DNA from: an uncultured bacterium
Lineage (GTDB): Bacteria; Bacillota; Clostridia; Lachnospirales; Lachnospiraceae
DNA: 44,253 nucleotides
Direction of reading: 5' to 3'
Assembly (NCBI GenBank): GCA_905214855.1
Contig: CAJMNU010000002.1
Span: forward strand, 1 to 44,253
A program made the translations under genes and the position numbers. The notes below the pieces were generated by a model, which saw nothing but the letters and a program-made list of their open reading frames with translations, was not told the DNA's origin and made no database searches. This document shows, piece by piece, positions 23,513-32,709 of this stretch; positions within the stretch are counted from its first letter, which is position 1; every line of letters begins with the position of its first letter.

Positions 23513-24859
23513 TTATAGCTGCAGATGACCTTGTTTTCTCATAACTTCAATCACCTGATCTACATACTTTTCACAAGTATCGTGGTCTGGCGCTTCCACC
23601 ATCACACGCACAACAGGTTCTGTACCACTCTGACGAAGCAGAATCCGTCCGGTATTTCCAAGTACCTCTGATACCTTCTTTACTTCTTCTTGAACTTTTT
23701 CATCATCCTGAGCTTTCTGTTTATCAAACACTCTGACATTTTTTAATACCTGAGGATAGATACTGACTTCAGAAGCTAATTTTGCAAGACTCTCCTTCTT
23801 CTCCAACATCACTTCCATCACTTTCAATGATGTCAAAATACCATCTCCAGTCGTTGCATGTTTACTAAAAATAATATGTCCGGACTGCTCTCCTCCAAGA
23901 CAATGTCCATTGGCTGACATATTTTCATATACATATTTGTCACCCACTTTTGTCTGAACATAATTAATATTTTCTCTCTCCAACGCTTTATAGAGACCAA
24001 AATTGGACATAACAGTGGTTACGATCGTATTATTCACCAAAGTTCCATTCTCTTTCATATACTTTCCACAAATATATAAGATCAAATCTCCGTCTATCAC
24101 ATTTCCATTCTCATCTACAGCCAAACAACGATCAGCATCTCCATCGTATGCAAATCCAACATCAAGTCCATTTTCTCTCACAAATTTCTGAAGACTTTCA
24201 ATATGTGTAGAACCACAGTCTGTGTTGATATTCACTCCATTCGGATCATCATGGATCACATAAGTCTCAGCCCCCAATGCATTAAATACATTGCGTGCAA
24301 TCGCAGATGCACTTCCGTTAGAACAATCCAAACCAACTTTTTTGTGTTTGAAAGAACGAGTTGCCATAGAGATCAGATAACCAATATATCGATTTCTTCC
24401 TGCCGAAAAATCTGTTGTACGTCCAATATTTTCTCTGACAGCAAGAGGAATCTCTGGCATTTCTCCATCCAGATACTTCTCAATCTCATCAATTACCGCA
24501 TCTTCCAGTTTCTCTCCATCTCCATTGATGACTTTGATCCCATTGTCATAAAATGGATTATGACTGGCAGAAATCATAATACCACAGTCAAATCCTTCTG
24601 TACGCACAACATAAGATACGCTTGGAGTGGTTGTCACATGAAGAAGGAAAACATCTGCTCCAGATGCCGTGAGACCGGCTACCAGAGAATACTCAAACAT
24701 ATAGCTGCTGCGTCTGGTATCTTTTCCGATCACAATCTGTGCCTTATGTTCTTTTCCATAATACCATCCCAGAAAACGTCCTACTTTATAAGCGTGTTCT
24801 ACGGTAAGATCTTTATTTGCCTCTCCTCGAAATCCATCTGTTCCAAAATATTTACTCAT
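23513..24859 (-). CDS. glmM: phosphoglucosamine mutase
   Basis: Interconverts glucosamine 6-phosphate and glucosamine 1-phosphate on the path to UDP-GlcNAc and peptidoglycan. The 448-residue length is standard. It opens KYFGTDGFRGEAN, carries the phosphoserine loop GIMISASHNPFYDN (active Ser 99), the metal loop DGDADRCLA, the sugar loop GGEQSGHII and the phosphate loop RQSGTEPVVRVM. GGGAG lies before the ATG. It is followed by a long hairpin terminator and appears to be a single-gene unit. Confidence 0.96.
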   Translation of the reverse strand: MSKYFGTDGFRGEANKDLTVEHAYKVGRFLGWYYGKEHKAQIVIGKDTRRSSYMFEYSLVAGLTASGADVFLLHVTTTPSVSYVVRTEGFDCGIMISASHNPFYDNGIKVINGDGEKLEDAVIDEIEKYLDGEMPEIPLAVRENIGRTTDFSAGRNRYIGYLISMATRSFKHKKVGLDCSNGSASAIARNVFNALGAETYVIHDDPNGVNINTDCGSTHIESLQKFVRENGLDVGFAYDGDADRCLAVDENGNVIDGDLILYICGKYMKENGTLVNNTIVTTVMSNFGLYKALERENINYVQTKVGDKYVYENMSANGHCLGGEQSGHIIFSKHATTGDGILTSLKVMEVMLEKKESLAKLASEVSIYPQVLKNVRVFDKQKAQDDEKVQEEVKKVSEVLGNTGRILLRQSGTEPVVRVMVEAPDHDTCEKYVDQVIEVMRKQGHLQL

Positions 24860-24966
24860 AATTCTCCCTTTCTCTCATCTTTTTATTTTTTATTTCTTCT
24901 AGTATATGGTATTAAAGCAGAAAAATATTTTCTGTGCATACCAATTTATTCTTATATTCATAAAAT

Positions 24967-25162
24967 GATACTAGGGTTAAAAGGTCAATAAATCCGATGA
25001 AAGCTTGCTTGCAAGAGGATTTTTGAACTTGAGACCCGCCAAAACACCGAAAAGCAGCCATTTTTCGTAGAGAAATGAGCGGATTTGAGGTTTTTTGAGG
25101 ATTGCGAGAGCACATAGTGCGGAGCAATCCAGTATCAAAGGGATCAAAATCCTTTTGACCCC
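24967..25162. repeat. dispersed intergenic repeat, long copy (MITE-like)
   Basis: This 196-base element begins GATACTAGGGTTAAAAGG and ends CCTTTTGACCCC; the ends are inverted repeats matching at 10 of 11 positions (GGGTyAAAAGG). It contains GCTTGCTTGCA and the small dyad GCACATAGTGC. The same outer parts recur at 37064-37165, which lacks about 94 internal bases. It encodes nothing convincing. A non-autonomous mobile or REP-like element is the likeliest reading. Confidence 0.75.
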
Positions 25163-25222
25163 AACATTATAAAATAATTATCTTACTACACTCAAATATA
25201 TTTTCATCAAATGTATTTTGAA

Positions 25223-25268
25223 AAAACAAAAAGTGGCAAATCACTCTCATACACTTGATTTGCCACTT
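25223..25268 (-). terminator. rho-independent terminator of rfbABD
   Basis: A perfect 13-base stem (AAGTGGCAAATCA at 25231-25243 and TGATTTGCCACTT at 25256-25268) with a 12-base loop. On the minus strand it is followed by TTTTTGTTTTTTC. Confidence 0.88.
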
Positions 25269-25319
25269 AGTATATCATTCCATATCTTTTATGTCAAAAT
25301 AGAAAACTTTAATTTTTTT

Positions 25320-26174
25320 TTAATTTCTCAGCTGCGCCTCATCTAAGAAACGTCCCAGAGCATCCTGCCAAGACGGAAGGCGCTCAAATCCATTTGCCTC
25401 CAGCTTGTCCTTACTCATTCTGCTGTTGCTTGGTCTTGCTGCTTTTGCAGCAAAGGTACTGCTATCTACAGGAGTCACCTGCACTTCATCCATACCAGCC
25501 TGACGGAAGATTTCACAGGCAAATTCATACCAACTGCAAAGTCCCTCATTGGTTGCATGATATCTGCCGTATTTTTCTGTCACGATCATATCTACCAGCA
25601 ATCTTGCCAGATCATATGTGTATGTTGGAGAACCAACCTGATCATCCACAACACTTACTGCACCACGCTCTTTTCCAAGACGGATCATCGTGCGGATAAA
25701 ATTCTTTCCATTTACTCCAAATACCCAGGCAATACGGACAATAAAAAATTTTTCCAAAAGTTCTTCTACTGCCAGTTCTCCTTCATATTTGGTCTGACCA
25801 TATACATTCAAAGGTGTCCTATTATCATCAGGTTCCCATGGACGTGTTCCTTTGCCATCAAATACATAATCTGTACTGATATACATCATCTTACAATCCA
25901 GTTCACGACATACCTCAGCGATATTTCTTGTTCCATCTGCATTCACTTTACGGCAAAGTTCTTCATTGTCCTCCGCAGCATCTACAGCAGTATATGCCGC
26001 ACAATGGATCACTGCATCCGGACATATCTCTTTAATGACTTTCTTACACGCAGATGCATCTGTAATGTCCATCTCATCCACATCGACACCGATGCCTTCG
26101 ATCCCTCTTTTTTTCAGTTCGTTCATCACATCATAGCCGAGCTGACCTTTTACGCCTGTCACTAATACTTTCAT
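25320..26174 (-). CDS. rfbD: dTDP-4-dehydrorhamnose reductase
   Basis: NADPH-dependent last step to dTDP-L-rhamnose. It opens with the Rossmann motif VLVTGVKGQLGYDV, has VIHCAAYTAVDAAE, the STDYVFDG segment and the catalytic YGQTKYEGE (Tyr-x3-Lys), then ARPSNSRMSKDKLEANG near the end. The ATG at 26174 has GGAGG 11 bases upstream and gives 284 residues, the family norm. It is the last gene of rfbA-rfbB-rfbD and ends in a strong terminator. Also named rmlD. Confidence 0.95.
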   Translation of the reverse strand: MKVLVTGVKGQLGYDVMNELKKRGIEGIGVDVDEMDITDASACKKVIKEICPDAVIHCAAYTAVDAAEDNEELCRKVNADGTRNIAEVCRELDCKMMYISTDYVFDGKGTRPWEPDDNRTPLNVYGQTKYEGELAVEELLEKFFIVRIAWVFGVNGKNFIRTMIRLGKERGAVSVVDDQVGSPTYTYDLARLLVDMIVTEKYGRYHATNEGLCSWYEFACEIFRQAGMDEVQVTPVDSSTFAAKAARPSNSRMSKDKLEANGFERLPSWQDALGRFLDEAQLRN

Positions 26175-26201
26175 TGATTTTGTTTCCTCCAAAACGTCCG
26201 A

Positions 26202-27224
26202 TTACAGTCTGTCACCATACATTTTTTCAAAATACTGACTATATTCGCCGCTGATGATATGCTCCCACCACTCTTTATTGTTTAAATACCACTCAATAGT
26301 CTGCTGAATACCGGTATCAAAAACATATTTTGGTTTCCATCCAAGCTCTGTCTCCATCTTTGTAGGATCGATCGCATAACGCATATCATGTCCCGGACGG
26401 TCTGTAACATATTTGATCAAACTCTCTGGTTTTCCAAGTGCCTTCAGGATTGTCTTTACAACCTCCAGATTTGTTCTCTCATTGTGTCCACCAATATTAT
26501 ATACTTCGCCAACACGTCCATTGCGGATAATTAAATCGATTGCAACACAATGGTCTTCCACATGAAGCCAGTCACGAACATTTTCTCCCTTTCCATATAC
26601 TGGAAGTTCCTCATTTTCCAAAGCACGGCTGATAATCAATGGAATCAGTTTCTCTGGGAACTGGTAAGGACCATAGTTATTAGAACAACGTGAAATGGTT
26701 ACTGGAAGTCCAAATGTTCTGTTATAAGCCATTACAAACAGATCTGCACTTGCTTTGCTGGAAGAGTATGGGCTGGAGGTGTGCAGTGGTGTTGTCTCTG
26801 TAAAGAAAAGGTCTGGTCTGTCTAAAGGAAGATCACCATATACCTCATCTGTGGAAACCTGATGGAATCTCTTTACTCCAAATGCTTTTGCTGCGTCCAA
26901 AAGAACAACTGTACCCATTACATTAGTCTGAACAAAAATTCCAGGATCTTTGATAGAACGATCTACATGACTCTCTGCCGCAAAGTTTACTACAACATCA
27001 AATTTTTCTTTCTCAAACAGATCAAAAATAAAGCTGCGGTCTGCGATATCTCCCTTTACAAACTTATAATTCGGCTTATTTTCTACTGGTTTCAGAGTCT
27101 CCAGATTTCCAGCATAGGTCAAAAGATCCAAATTGACGATTTCATCCTCTGGATATTTATTTACCATATAATGTACAAAGTTTCCTCCGATAAATCCAGC
27201 TCCGCCGGTTACTAAAATTTTCAT
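26202..27224 (-). CDS. rfbB: dTDP-glucose 4,6-dehydratase
   Basis: Converts dTDP-glucose to dTDP-4-keto-6-deoxyglucose, the second step to dTDP-rhamnose. The 340-residue SDR protein opens ILVTGGAGFIGGNFVHYM, has NFAAESHVDRSI, the VSTDEVYGDL active-site segment with Asp-Glu, and the catalytic YSSSKASAD (Tyr-x3-Lys). RCSNNYGPYQFPEKLIPL and the ENVRDWLHVEDH segment are typical of this enzyme. It lies 27 bases before rfbD. Also named rmlB. Confidence 0.97.
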   Translation of the reverse strand: MKILVTGGAGFIGGNFVHYMVNKYPEDEIVNLDLLTYAGNLETLKPVENKPNYKFVKGDIADRSFIFDLFEKEKFDVVVNFAAESHVDRSIKDPGIFVQTNVMGTVVLLDAAKAFGVKRFHQVSTDEVYGDLPLDRPDLFFTETTPLHTSSPYSSSKASADLFVMAYNRTFGLPVTISRCSNNYGPYQFPEKLIPLIISRALENEELPVYGKGENVRDWLHVEDHCVAIDLIIRNGRVGEVYNIGGHNERTNLEVVKTILKALGKPESLIKYVTDRPGHDMRYAIDPTKMETELGWKPKYVFDTGIQQTIEWYLNNKEWWEHIISGEYSQYFEKMYGDRL

Positions 27225-27312
27225 ATATTGTTCCTCTTTCTTTTTTCCTTTTTGTTTTATTATCTATATCTGATCTATCATGCTAAATCATAGCTTTCCA
27301 ACTTGTAATGGA

Positions 27313-28194
27313 TTATTTATCAATATATTTTCCAGCCAAAACATCCATTAGATATGCTCCATACTGATTTTTCTTCAATGGTTCAATATCTTCCAAAAGC
27401 TGTTCTTTTGTGATCCAATTCTTGCGGTATGCAATTTCCTCAAGGCAGGCAATCTTTCTATGCTGGTGAGTCTCCACTGTACGCACAAAATTGGTTGCAT
27501 CTACTAAAGATTCATGTGTACCTGTATCCAGCCATGTAAATCCCTGCCCTAACAGTTCCACATCTAACTCGCCTTTCTCCAGATAAATCCTGTTCAGATC
27601 TGTAATCTCCAATTCTCCACGAGCAGACGGTTTCAGATTTTTTGCATACTCTACTACCTTATTATCATAGAAATAAAGTCCTGTTACACAATAATTACTC
27701 TTTGGCTGTTTTGGTTTTTCTTCGATAGAAATTGCTTTTCCGTTAGAATCGAACTCTACAATTCCAAACCGTTCTGGATCATCTACATAGTATCCAAACA
27801 CAGTCGCTCCATTCTCCTTATTTGCTGCACGTATCAGTCTATTTTTCAGACCATGACCTGCAAAAATATTATCTCCCAATACCATTGCAACAGAATCATT
27901 TCCTATAAACTCTTCACCAATAATAAACGCCTGTGCCAGACCATCCGGTGAAGGCTGGACTGCATACTGTAAATGTACACCAAACTGATGTCCATCACCC
28001 AAAAGTGCCTCAAATCTTGGGGTATCTAATGGAGTGGAGATGATCAGAATCTCACGGATTCCCGCCTCCATCAAAACAGATAATGGATAATAGATCATTG
28101 GCTTGTCATAAATTGGCAAAAGCTGTTTTGAAGTTACCATAGTGAGTGGATACAATCTTGTTCCAGAACCACCTGCTAAAATAATACCTTTCAT
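27313..28194 (-). CDS. rfbA: glucose-1-phosphate thymidylyltransferase
   Basis: Makes dTDP-glucose, the first step of the rhamnose pathway. The 293-residue protein opens with [18 protein letters not shown], has [18 protein letters not shown], the metal-binding [11 protein letters not shown] and [12 protein letters not shown], all signature segments. AAGGGTGACAAC precedes the ATG. It heads the rfbA-rfbB-rfbD set. The epimerase rfbC is missing here and found in the polysaccharide operon. The 98-base gap upstream has no terminator that I can see, so read-through from the MerR gene is possible. Also named rmlA. Confidence 0.97.
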   Translation of the reverse strand: MKGIILAGGSGTRLYPLTMVTSKQLLPIYDKPMIYYPLSVLMEAGIREILIISTPLDTPRFEALLGDGHQFGVHLQYAVQPSPDGLAQAFIIGEEFIGNDSVAMVLGDNIFAGHGLKNRLIRAANKENGATVFGYYVDDPERFGIVEFDSNGKAISIEEKPKQPKSNYCVTGLYFYDNKVVEYAKNLKPSARGELEITDLNRIYLEKGELDVELLGQGFTWLDTGTHESLVDATNFVRTVETHQHRKIACLEEIAYRKNWITKEQLLEDIEPLKKNQYGAYLMDVLAGKYIDK

Positions 28195-28291
28195 GTTGTC
28201 ACCCTTCTTCCTTTTTCTTTTATATAGTATTGTTTTTATAGTTTGTGTCTTATTTTATGTTTTGTGTATGTTTTATGTATTTTTCGTAATT

Positions 28292-29485
28292 TTATGCCTG
28301 ATATGGTCCGTAGCAAAGAAATACTCCTGCATCCTTTGTAATGTGCAGTACCCCATTCTTTTTCATCTTATCTTCCAAAAAACAACGGAATTCTTCATAA
28401 CGGTCGCCAAGATACTCCTGCTGGTTTCCATGACAAGAAAGAATATAGTCTAAAATAGGTGCTGCCTGTGGAATCACAAGCTCATCCTCATACCGAACAC
28501 ATTCTACACTCTTAAAATACCGTTTTAAGATCGCCTGCCCGTTTTCCAGACCAAATACCTCATAAAGAGGAACTTCTGAAAGATTGATCCTCTCATCAAA
28601 TTCGTGTACCATTTCAGAAATCTCTTTCATATGACTGCTTCCATATGTACTGCAAAGAAACATACCATCCGGTTTCATAACCCGGCATACTTCTTTCAAG
28701 CATAAATCTATATTTTTTAAATAAAACATTACATGATTTGCAATAACCCGATCAAATTCTCTATCATTTCCTGCAATCTTATGACAGTCAAATATTTTAT
28801 AAAAAAATGGCAGTTTTTCTCCCAATTTTTCCTTTGCATCCTCGATCATTCCGGATGAAATATCAGACAATACAATCTTACAGTCTTTTGGAATCTTTTC
28901 CAGATTCATCTTCCACATTTCGCCATTGCCACAGCCTATCTCTAAGACACGCATTCCTGTCTTCATTTTCATCTGCCTAAACAGCCACGGAAACCATCCT
29001 TCCTGATTCACACCATATGCTTTATGCAAATGAATACGCACACTGGTATTGGCACCAGTTCTGTATTGTTCTGCAAGACTTTTTTCCATACTTATCAAAT
29101 GGATCAAATGCAATATTGCTTTCCAGTCTACTGTATTCTCCTGTTCCAGAATCCTAGAAGCCTCATTCAATGCCTCTTCCACCTGCTGCAGACCTTCTAT
29201 CTTATTTCGGATCAACTTTTTCTGCATCTTCAAAGAATGTTTTACATAATCACGGACATCCTCATTGAGTGAGATTGACCGGATTTCTTCCAGAGAGAAT
29301 CCCAAATACTTCAGAGTCAGGATTTTTTGCAGCCTTGCAAAATCCTCATCCGAATACAGACGGTAACCAGATTCATTGACGCTGGATGGTTTCAGCAATC
29401 CCTGTTTATCATAGTACCGAATTGTACGGACTGACACGTTCGCTTTTCTGGCAAATTCTCCCGTTGTATACAAACGCCCCTCCAT
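28292..29485 (-). CDS. MerR regulator fused to a SAM methyltransferase
   Basis: A 397-residue fusion. Residues 5-75 are a MerR winged helix (YTTGEFARKANVSVRTIRYY, then KYLGFSLEEIRSI), followed by the dimer coiled coil (about 80-118). A linker leads to a class I methyltransferase with motif I VLEIGCGNGEM (180-190), KIVLSDISSGM, and an ANHVMFYL segment. MerR effector domains usually bind a drug, metal or redox signal; here an enzyme takes that place, so the protein may methylate the compound it senses. A promoter with a 19-base spacer lies just upstream, suggesting self-regulation. Substrate unknown. Confidence 0.85.
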   Translation of the reverse strand: MEGRLYTTGEFARKANVSVRTIRYYDKQGLLKPSSVNESGYRLYSDEDFARLQKILTLKYLGFSLEEIRSISLNEDVRDYVKHSLKMQKKLIRNKIEGLQQVEEALNEASRILEQENTVDWKAILHLIHLISMEKSLAEQYRTGANTSVRIHLHKAYGVNQEGWFPWLFRQMKMKTGMRVLEIGCGNGEMWKMNLEKIPKDCKIVLSDISSGMIEDAKEKLGEKLPFFYKIFDCHKIAGNDREFDRVIANHVMFYLKNIDLCLKEVCRVMKPDGMFLCSTYGSSHMKEISEMVHEFDERINLSEVPLYEVFGLENGQAILKRYFKSVECVRYEDELVIPQAAPILDYILSCHGNQQEYLGDRYEEFRCFLEDKMKKNGVLHITKDAGVFLCYGPYQA

Positions 29486-29507
29486 CTCTGCCTCCTCTCA
29501 TGATACC

Positions 29508-29538
29508 ATCTTAAAGCATGACGTAGGGTTAGTGTCAA
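29508..29538 (-). promoter_or_regulatory. MerR-type promoter with 19-base spacer
   Basis: TTGACA (29538-29533) and TAAGAT (29513-29508) are 19 bases apart on the minus strand, the over-long spacing on which MerR activators act by twisting DNA. The spacer CTAACCCTACGTCATGCTT resembles the imperfect dyads of MerR-family drug-responsive operators. It lies 22 bases before the MerR-methyltransferase ATG. Confidence 0.68.
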
Positions 29539-29605
29539 GCCCTTTTCTATAATTATTGACAATTTTCCTGTTTTTTAAAAACTATAAAAGTTACATATAA
29601 ATTTC

Positions 29606-30208
29606 TTATAAGATATATTCCATCTGGCAATCATAAGGTTCTTGTTTTACATGTTCTTCATTGTACTCTTCTGCCTCCACACATCCTAAAGAGCGATAAA
29701 ATGCCTGTGTCTCTACCGCTGAATGTGCTGAGATATACAATTTTTCTCCTCCATGTTCTTTTGCCCATGCTGCTGCCATCAAAAACAGTGTTCTTCCAAT
29801 TCCATGTCCTCTCATTTCCTCAGAAACATGGATACATGAAAGATCAAGATAATTTTTCTTTTTTCCTAAAGGTTCTGATTCTACTGAAACAAAACCTTTT
29901 AAAATCCCATCTACAAATGCTCCCTCTAACAAACCGCCTGTTTCTATTGTATGTTTCAAACATTTCACCAAAAATGCATAATCTTCCTCACTCCACTGGT
30001 CGATAAAAGGATCATCCTGAATGACCCATTCTTCATTCACATATCTCCAACACTTTCCTACCACCTGATGGCGCTCAAACTGTGCAAACAGATCACGGTT
30101 CAATTCTTTTGCTTCAATCTTTCGATACACAATCCCTTTCTCTGACCTATCATAATTCTTTTCTTTTTCCTTCATATATCCATCTGTAATCTTTGATGTT
30201 TGTTCCAT
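29606..30208 (-). CDS. GNAT family N-acetyltransferase
   Basis: A 200-residue acetyl-CoA dependent transferase. The core is in the C-terminal two thirds, with LDLSCIHVSEEMRGHGIGRT giving the acetyl-CoA loop (RGHGIG, motif A, about residues 133-138), then LFLMAAAWAKEHGGEKLYIS and the QAFYRSLGCVEAEEY motif B. GAGGAG nine bases before the ATG sets the start. It lies between prfA and the MerR gene but is cut off from prfA by a terminator. The substrate is not evident; small-molecule acetylation is the general expectation. Confidence 0.86.
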   Translation of the reverse strand: MEQTSKITDGYMKEKEKNYDRSEKGIVYRKIEAKELNRDLFAQFERHQVVGKCWRYVNEEWVIQDDPFIDQWSEEDYAFLVKCLKHTIETGGLLEGAFVDGILKGFVSVESEPLGKKKNYLDLSCIHVSEEMRGHGIGRTLFLMAAAWAKEHGGEKLYISAHSAVETQAFYRSLGCVEAEEYNEEHVKQEPYDCQMEYIL

Positions 30209-30240
30209 ATTGTTTGTCTCCTCTCTTTTTCCTGTTTTTT

Positions 30241-30281
30241 TACAAAAAAGACCGAACTCCCCAAATAGGTCATCCGGTCTT
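30241..30281 (-). terminator. rho-independent terminator downstream of prfA
   Basis: AAGACCG (30248-30254) pairs with CGGTCTT (30275-30281); the minus strand continues TTTTTTGTAAAAAAA. It lies about 100 bases past prfA and before the GNAT gene. Confidence 0.8.
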
Positions 30282-30382
30282 CTATTATTTTTGTAATTTA
30301 CTCATATTTTTCTAAAAACAACTGCTTACTCATGTTTCATGCTCTCTGCAGATAGAAGCCACCTGCATGTATTGTCTCATGA

Positions 30383-31462
30383 TTATACATTTTCTTCATT
30401 CATTTTACTTAACTTGATCGCCTGATCTGCTGCGATCAAGCTGTCAATGATCTCATCAAGATCACCATTCATGACAGAATCAATCTTATATAAAGTCAAT
30501 TTAATTCTGTGTTCTGTCACACGTCCCTGAGGGAAATTATAAGTACGGATCTTCTCAGAGCGATCACCTGTACCAATCTGACTGCGTCTCTCCGCTGCTT
30601 CTTCACTCTGTCTCTTCTCTAATTCCATATCATACAATTTGGAACGCAGAAGACGAAATGCCTTGTCTTTATTCTGGAGCTGTGACTTTTCTGTCTGGCT
30701 GTAGATAACGATTCCTGTAGGAATGTGGGTCAAACGTACTGCGGAGTCTGTGGTGTTGACACACTGACCACCATTTCCAGAAGCACGCATAACATCAATA
30801 CGACAGTCATTTAAATCGATCTGTACATCCACATCCTCTGCTTCCGGCATAACAGCTACTGTCGCAGTAGATGTGTGGATACGACCACCTGATTCTGTTT
30901 CTGGTACACGCTGTACACGATGTACACCTGATTCATACTTAAATTTAGAATATGCACCCTGACCAGTTACCATAAACACACATTCCTTAAAGCCGCCCAG
31001 ACCATTCTCATTTACATTGATCAACTCTGTTTTCCAACGTCTGCTCTCTGCATAGTTTACATACATACGATACAGTTCTGACGCAAACAATGCTGCTTCA
31101 TCACCACCTGCGCCTGCACGGATCTCCACCATAATATTCTTATCATCATTTGGGTCTTTTGGAAGAAGAAGGATCTTTAACTCCTGCTCTAAGCGCTCAA
31201 TTTCTTTTTTGGCATCAGACAATTCCTCTTTTGCCATCTCTCTCATCTCTTCATCATTCTCTTCTTCCAAGATCATCAGACTGTCTTCCACCGTCTGTTT
31301 TGCTTTTTTATAAGCTGTATATGCCTCCACGATAGGGGAAAGGTCAGACTGTTCTTTCATTAACTTACGGAAACGGTTCTGATCCTGTACCACATCGGGA
31401 TTATTCAATTCCTGTGTCAATTCTTCAAATTTCTTTAAAAGGTCATCTAATCTATCAAACAT
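30383..31462 (-). CDS. prfA: peptide chain release factor 1
   Basis: Recognises UAA and UAG and triggers peptide release. The 359-residue length is standard. The codon-reading tripeptide of RF1 appears as P187-E188-T189 in [12 protein letters not shown], and the catalytic GGQ is at residues 231-233 ([15 protein letters not shown]). The GGQ glutamine is the target of PrmC, encoded just upstream. GGGAG lies seven bases before the ATG. It is the last gene of the rpmE-DUF1385-aminotransferase-prmC-prfA block. The Asn and Cys flanking GGQ (in place of Ala and His) are common variants in clostridia. Confidence 0.97.
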   Translation of the reverse strand: MFDRLDDLLKKFEELTQELNNPDVVQDQNRFRKLMKEQSDLSPIVEAYTAYKKAKQTVEDSLMILEEENDEEMREMAKEELSDAKKEIERLEQELKILLLPKDPNDDKNIMVEIRAGAGGDEAALFASELYRMYVNYAESRRWKTELINVNENGLGGFKECVFMVTGQGAYSKFKYESGVHRVQRVPETESGGRIHTSTATVAVMPEAEDVDVQIDLNDCRIDVMRASGNGGQCVNTTDSAVRLTHIPTGIVIYSQTEKSQLQNKDKAFRLLRSKLYDMELEKRQSEEAAERRSQIGTGDRSEKIRTYNFPQGRVTEHRIKLTLYKIDSVMNGDLDEIIDSLIAADQAIKLSKMNEENV

Positions 31463-31523
31463 AAATTTTCTCCCGTTCTTATCACAATATTTTTTTCCAA
31501 CATATCAAGTACAGGTAAAACCG

Positions 31524-32624
31524 CTAATGTGGACCATCCCCACCACATTTTTGAACCTCTCCGTCCGTCTTCTTTCCACTGCCATAACGTTTTTCCAATT
31601 TTATTTCGATTTTCTCTGTACCTTTCGGCATCCTGTCTTGATATACAGAATGATTCCAGCGTGCAGCTGCCACTCTGTCATTTCCGGCTAAATCTTGGAT
31701 CACTCGTACCTCTTCAAACCCGTACTCTTCAAACAATCCCATCAATGCCTCTCCTTGGTCATAGCCTATCTCAAAATAGAGTGCAGCTCCCAAGTTTAGA
31801 TAGTTTCCTGCATTGGCAAGTATCTTCCTGTAAAAATACAAACCATCTTCTTTTCCATCTAAAGCCAGCCTTGGTTCATGGTCACGGACTTCTGGTTCTA
31901 ATTCCTCTATCACAGAAGATGGGATATATGGAGGATTTGAAACCAGAATATCATACTTTTTCTCCAAAGGAAGTGCATCAAACAAGTTACTTTCCAAAAG
32001 AATAAACTCTGTTTTATGCTGATCCTTTGTCCAAGTTTCCCATTTTTTTGCCAAATACTTCTCACCAAATTCAATCTTTTCCCATTTATCCAGAAAAGCC
32101 CCAGCCTTTTCACGTATTTGAGAATCCAAATACAGGGCTTTTACATTTTTCTCCGCTACATGCAGGGCATCTTCTGAAATATCCAATGCGGTCACACTCT
32201 CATATCTTCCTAATACAGCAAGACTTAAAGCAATGCAGCCACTTCCTGTACAAACATCCAAAACATGACTTTCCCTGTTTTTACACTCTTTTAACACAAG
32301 CTCTACCAATGTTTCTGTATCCTGACGTGGAATCAGCACAGATTGATCTACCTGAAATGGAAGCGCCATAAATTCCTGAACTCCTAAAATCTGTTGGAGC
32401 GGAATCCGTCTGGCACGTTTTTTTAGCATATCCTGATATCTTTCATCTCCTAAGCTCAACTGTTCATCTGACATTTCCCGTGTCCGTTCAAGGAAATAAT
32501 GTGTTCTGTCAATATGAAATGCCTCTGACAGCAGATACCATGCATCCAATCCGGCATCCGGTACGCCAGCATCTTCCAGATATTTACTGCCTTCCTGAAG
32601 CAATCTTTCTAATGTTTTTGCCAT
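31524..32624 (-). CDS. prmC: release factor glutamine methyltransferase
   Basis: Methylates the GGQ glutamine of release factors. It has the helical N-terminal domain, then VLIPRQDTETLVELV, motif I VLDVCTGSGCIALSLA and the catalytic NPPYIPS (residues 230-236 from the ATG). I place the start at the ATG at 32624, with AAAGGAG upstream, giving 366 residues; a longer frame reaches 32669. This is some 80-90 residues longer than usual. The excess is an insert of about 33 residues before NPPY (rich in Lys, Trp and Glu) and a C-terminal tail of about 40 residues. It sits directly upstream of prfA. Confidence 0.92.
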   Translation of the reverse strand: MAKTLERLLQEGSKYLEDAGVPDAGLDAWYLLSEAFHIDRTHYFLERTREMSDEQLSLGDERYQDMLKKRARRIPLQQILGVQEFMALPFQVDQSVLIPRQDTETLVELVLKECKNRESHVLDVCTGSGCIALSLAVLGRYESVTALDISEDALHVAEKNVKALYLDSQIREKAGAFLDKWEKIEFGEKYLAKKWETWTKDQHKTEFILLESNLFDALPLEKKYDILVSNPPYIPSSVIEELEPEVRDHEPRLALDGKEDGLYFYRKILANAGNYLNLGAALYFEIGYDQGEALMGLFEEYGFEEVRVIQDLAGNDRVAAARWNHSVYQDRMPKGTEKIEIKLEKRYGSGKKTDGEVQKCGGDGPH

Positions 32625-32709
32625 CTCATGATTCTCCTTTCCTCTCTCAAACACTCGAAACCAAAGCATCCCTCAAAGCTAAAACAGATCCTGCATCATA
32701 TCCTTTGTC

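Larger units (their letters stand above)
24860..25319. other. intergenic region between rfbD and glmM
   Basis: This 460-base gap holds the rfb terminator (25223-25268), the long copy of a dispersed repeat (24967-25162) and the glmM upstream region. The latter has TATACT on the minus strand (24906-24901) and a perfect dyad CAGAAAA-ATA-TTTTCTG (24918-24934) at about the -35 position, possibly an operator. No gene is seen. Confidence 0.65.

Noticed and set aside
24203..24991. 262-residue open frame on the plus strand
   Set aside because: It lies opposite glmM, has no ribosome site and a composition typical of antisense translation.
25557..26165. 202-residue open frame on the plus strand
   Set aside because: Antisense to rfbD, Cys- and Ile-rich shadow translation with no family features.
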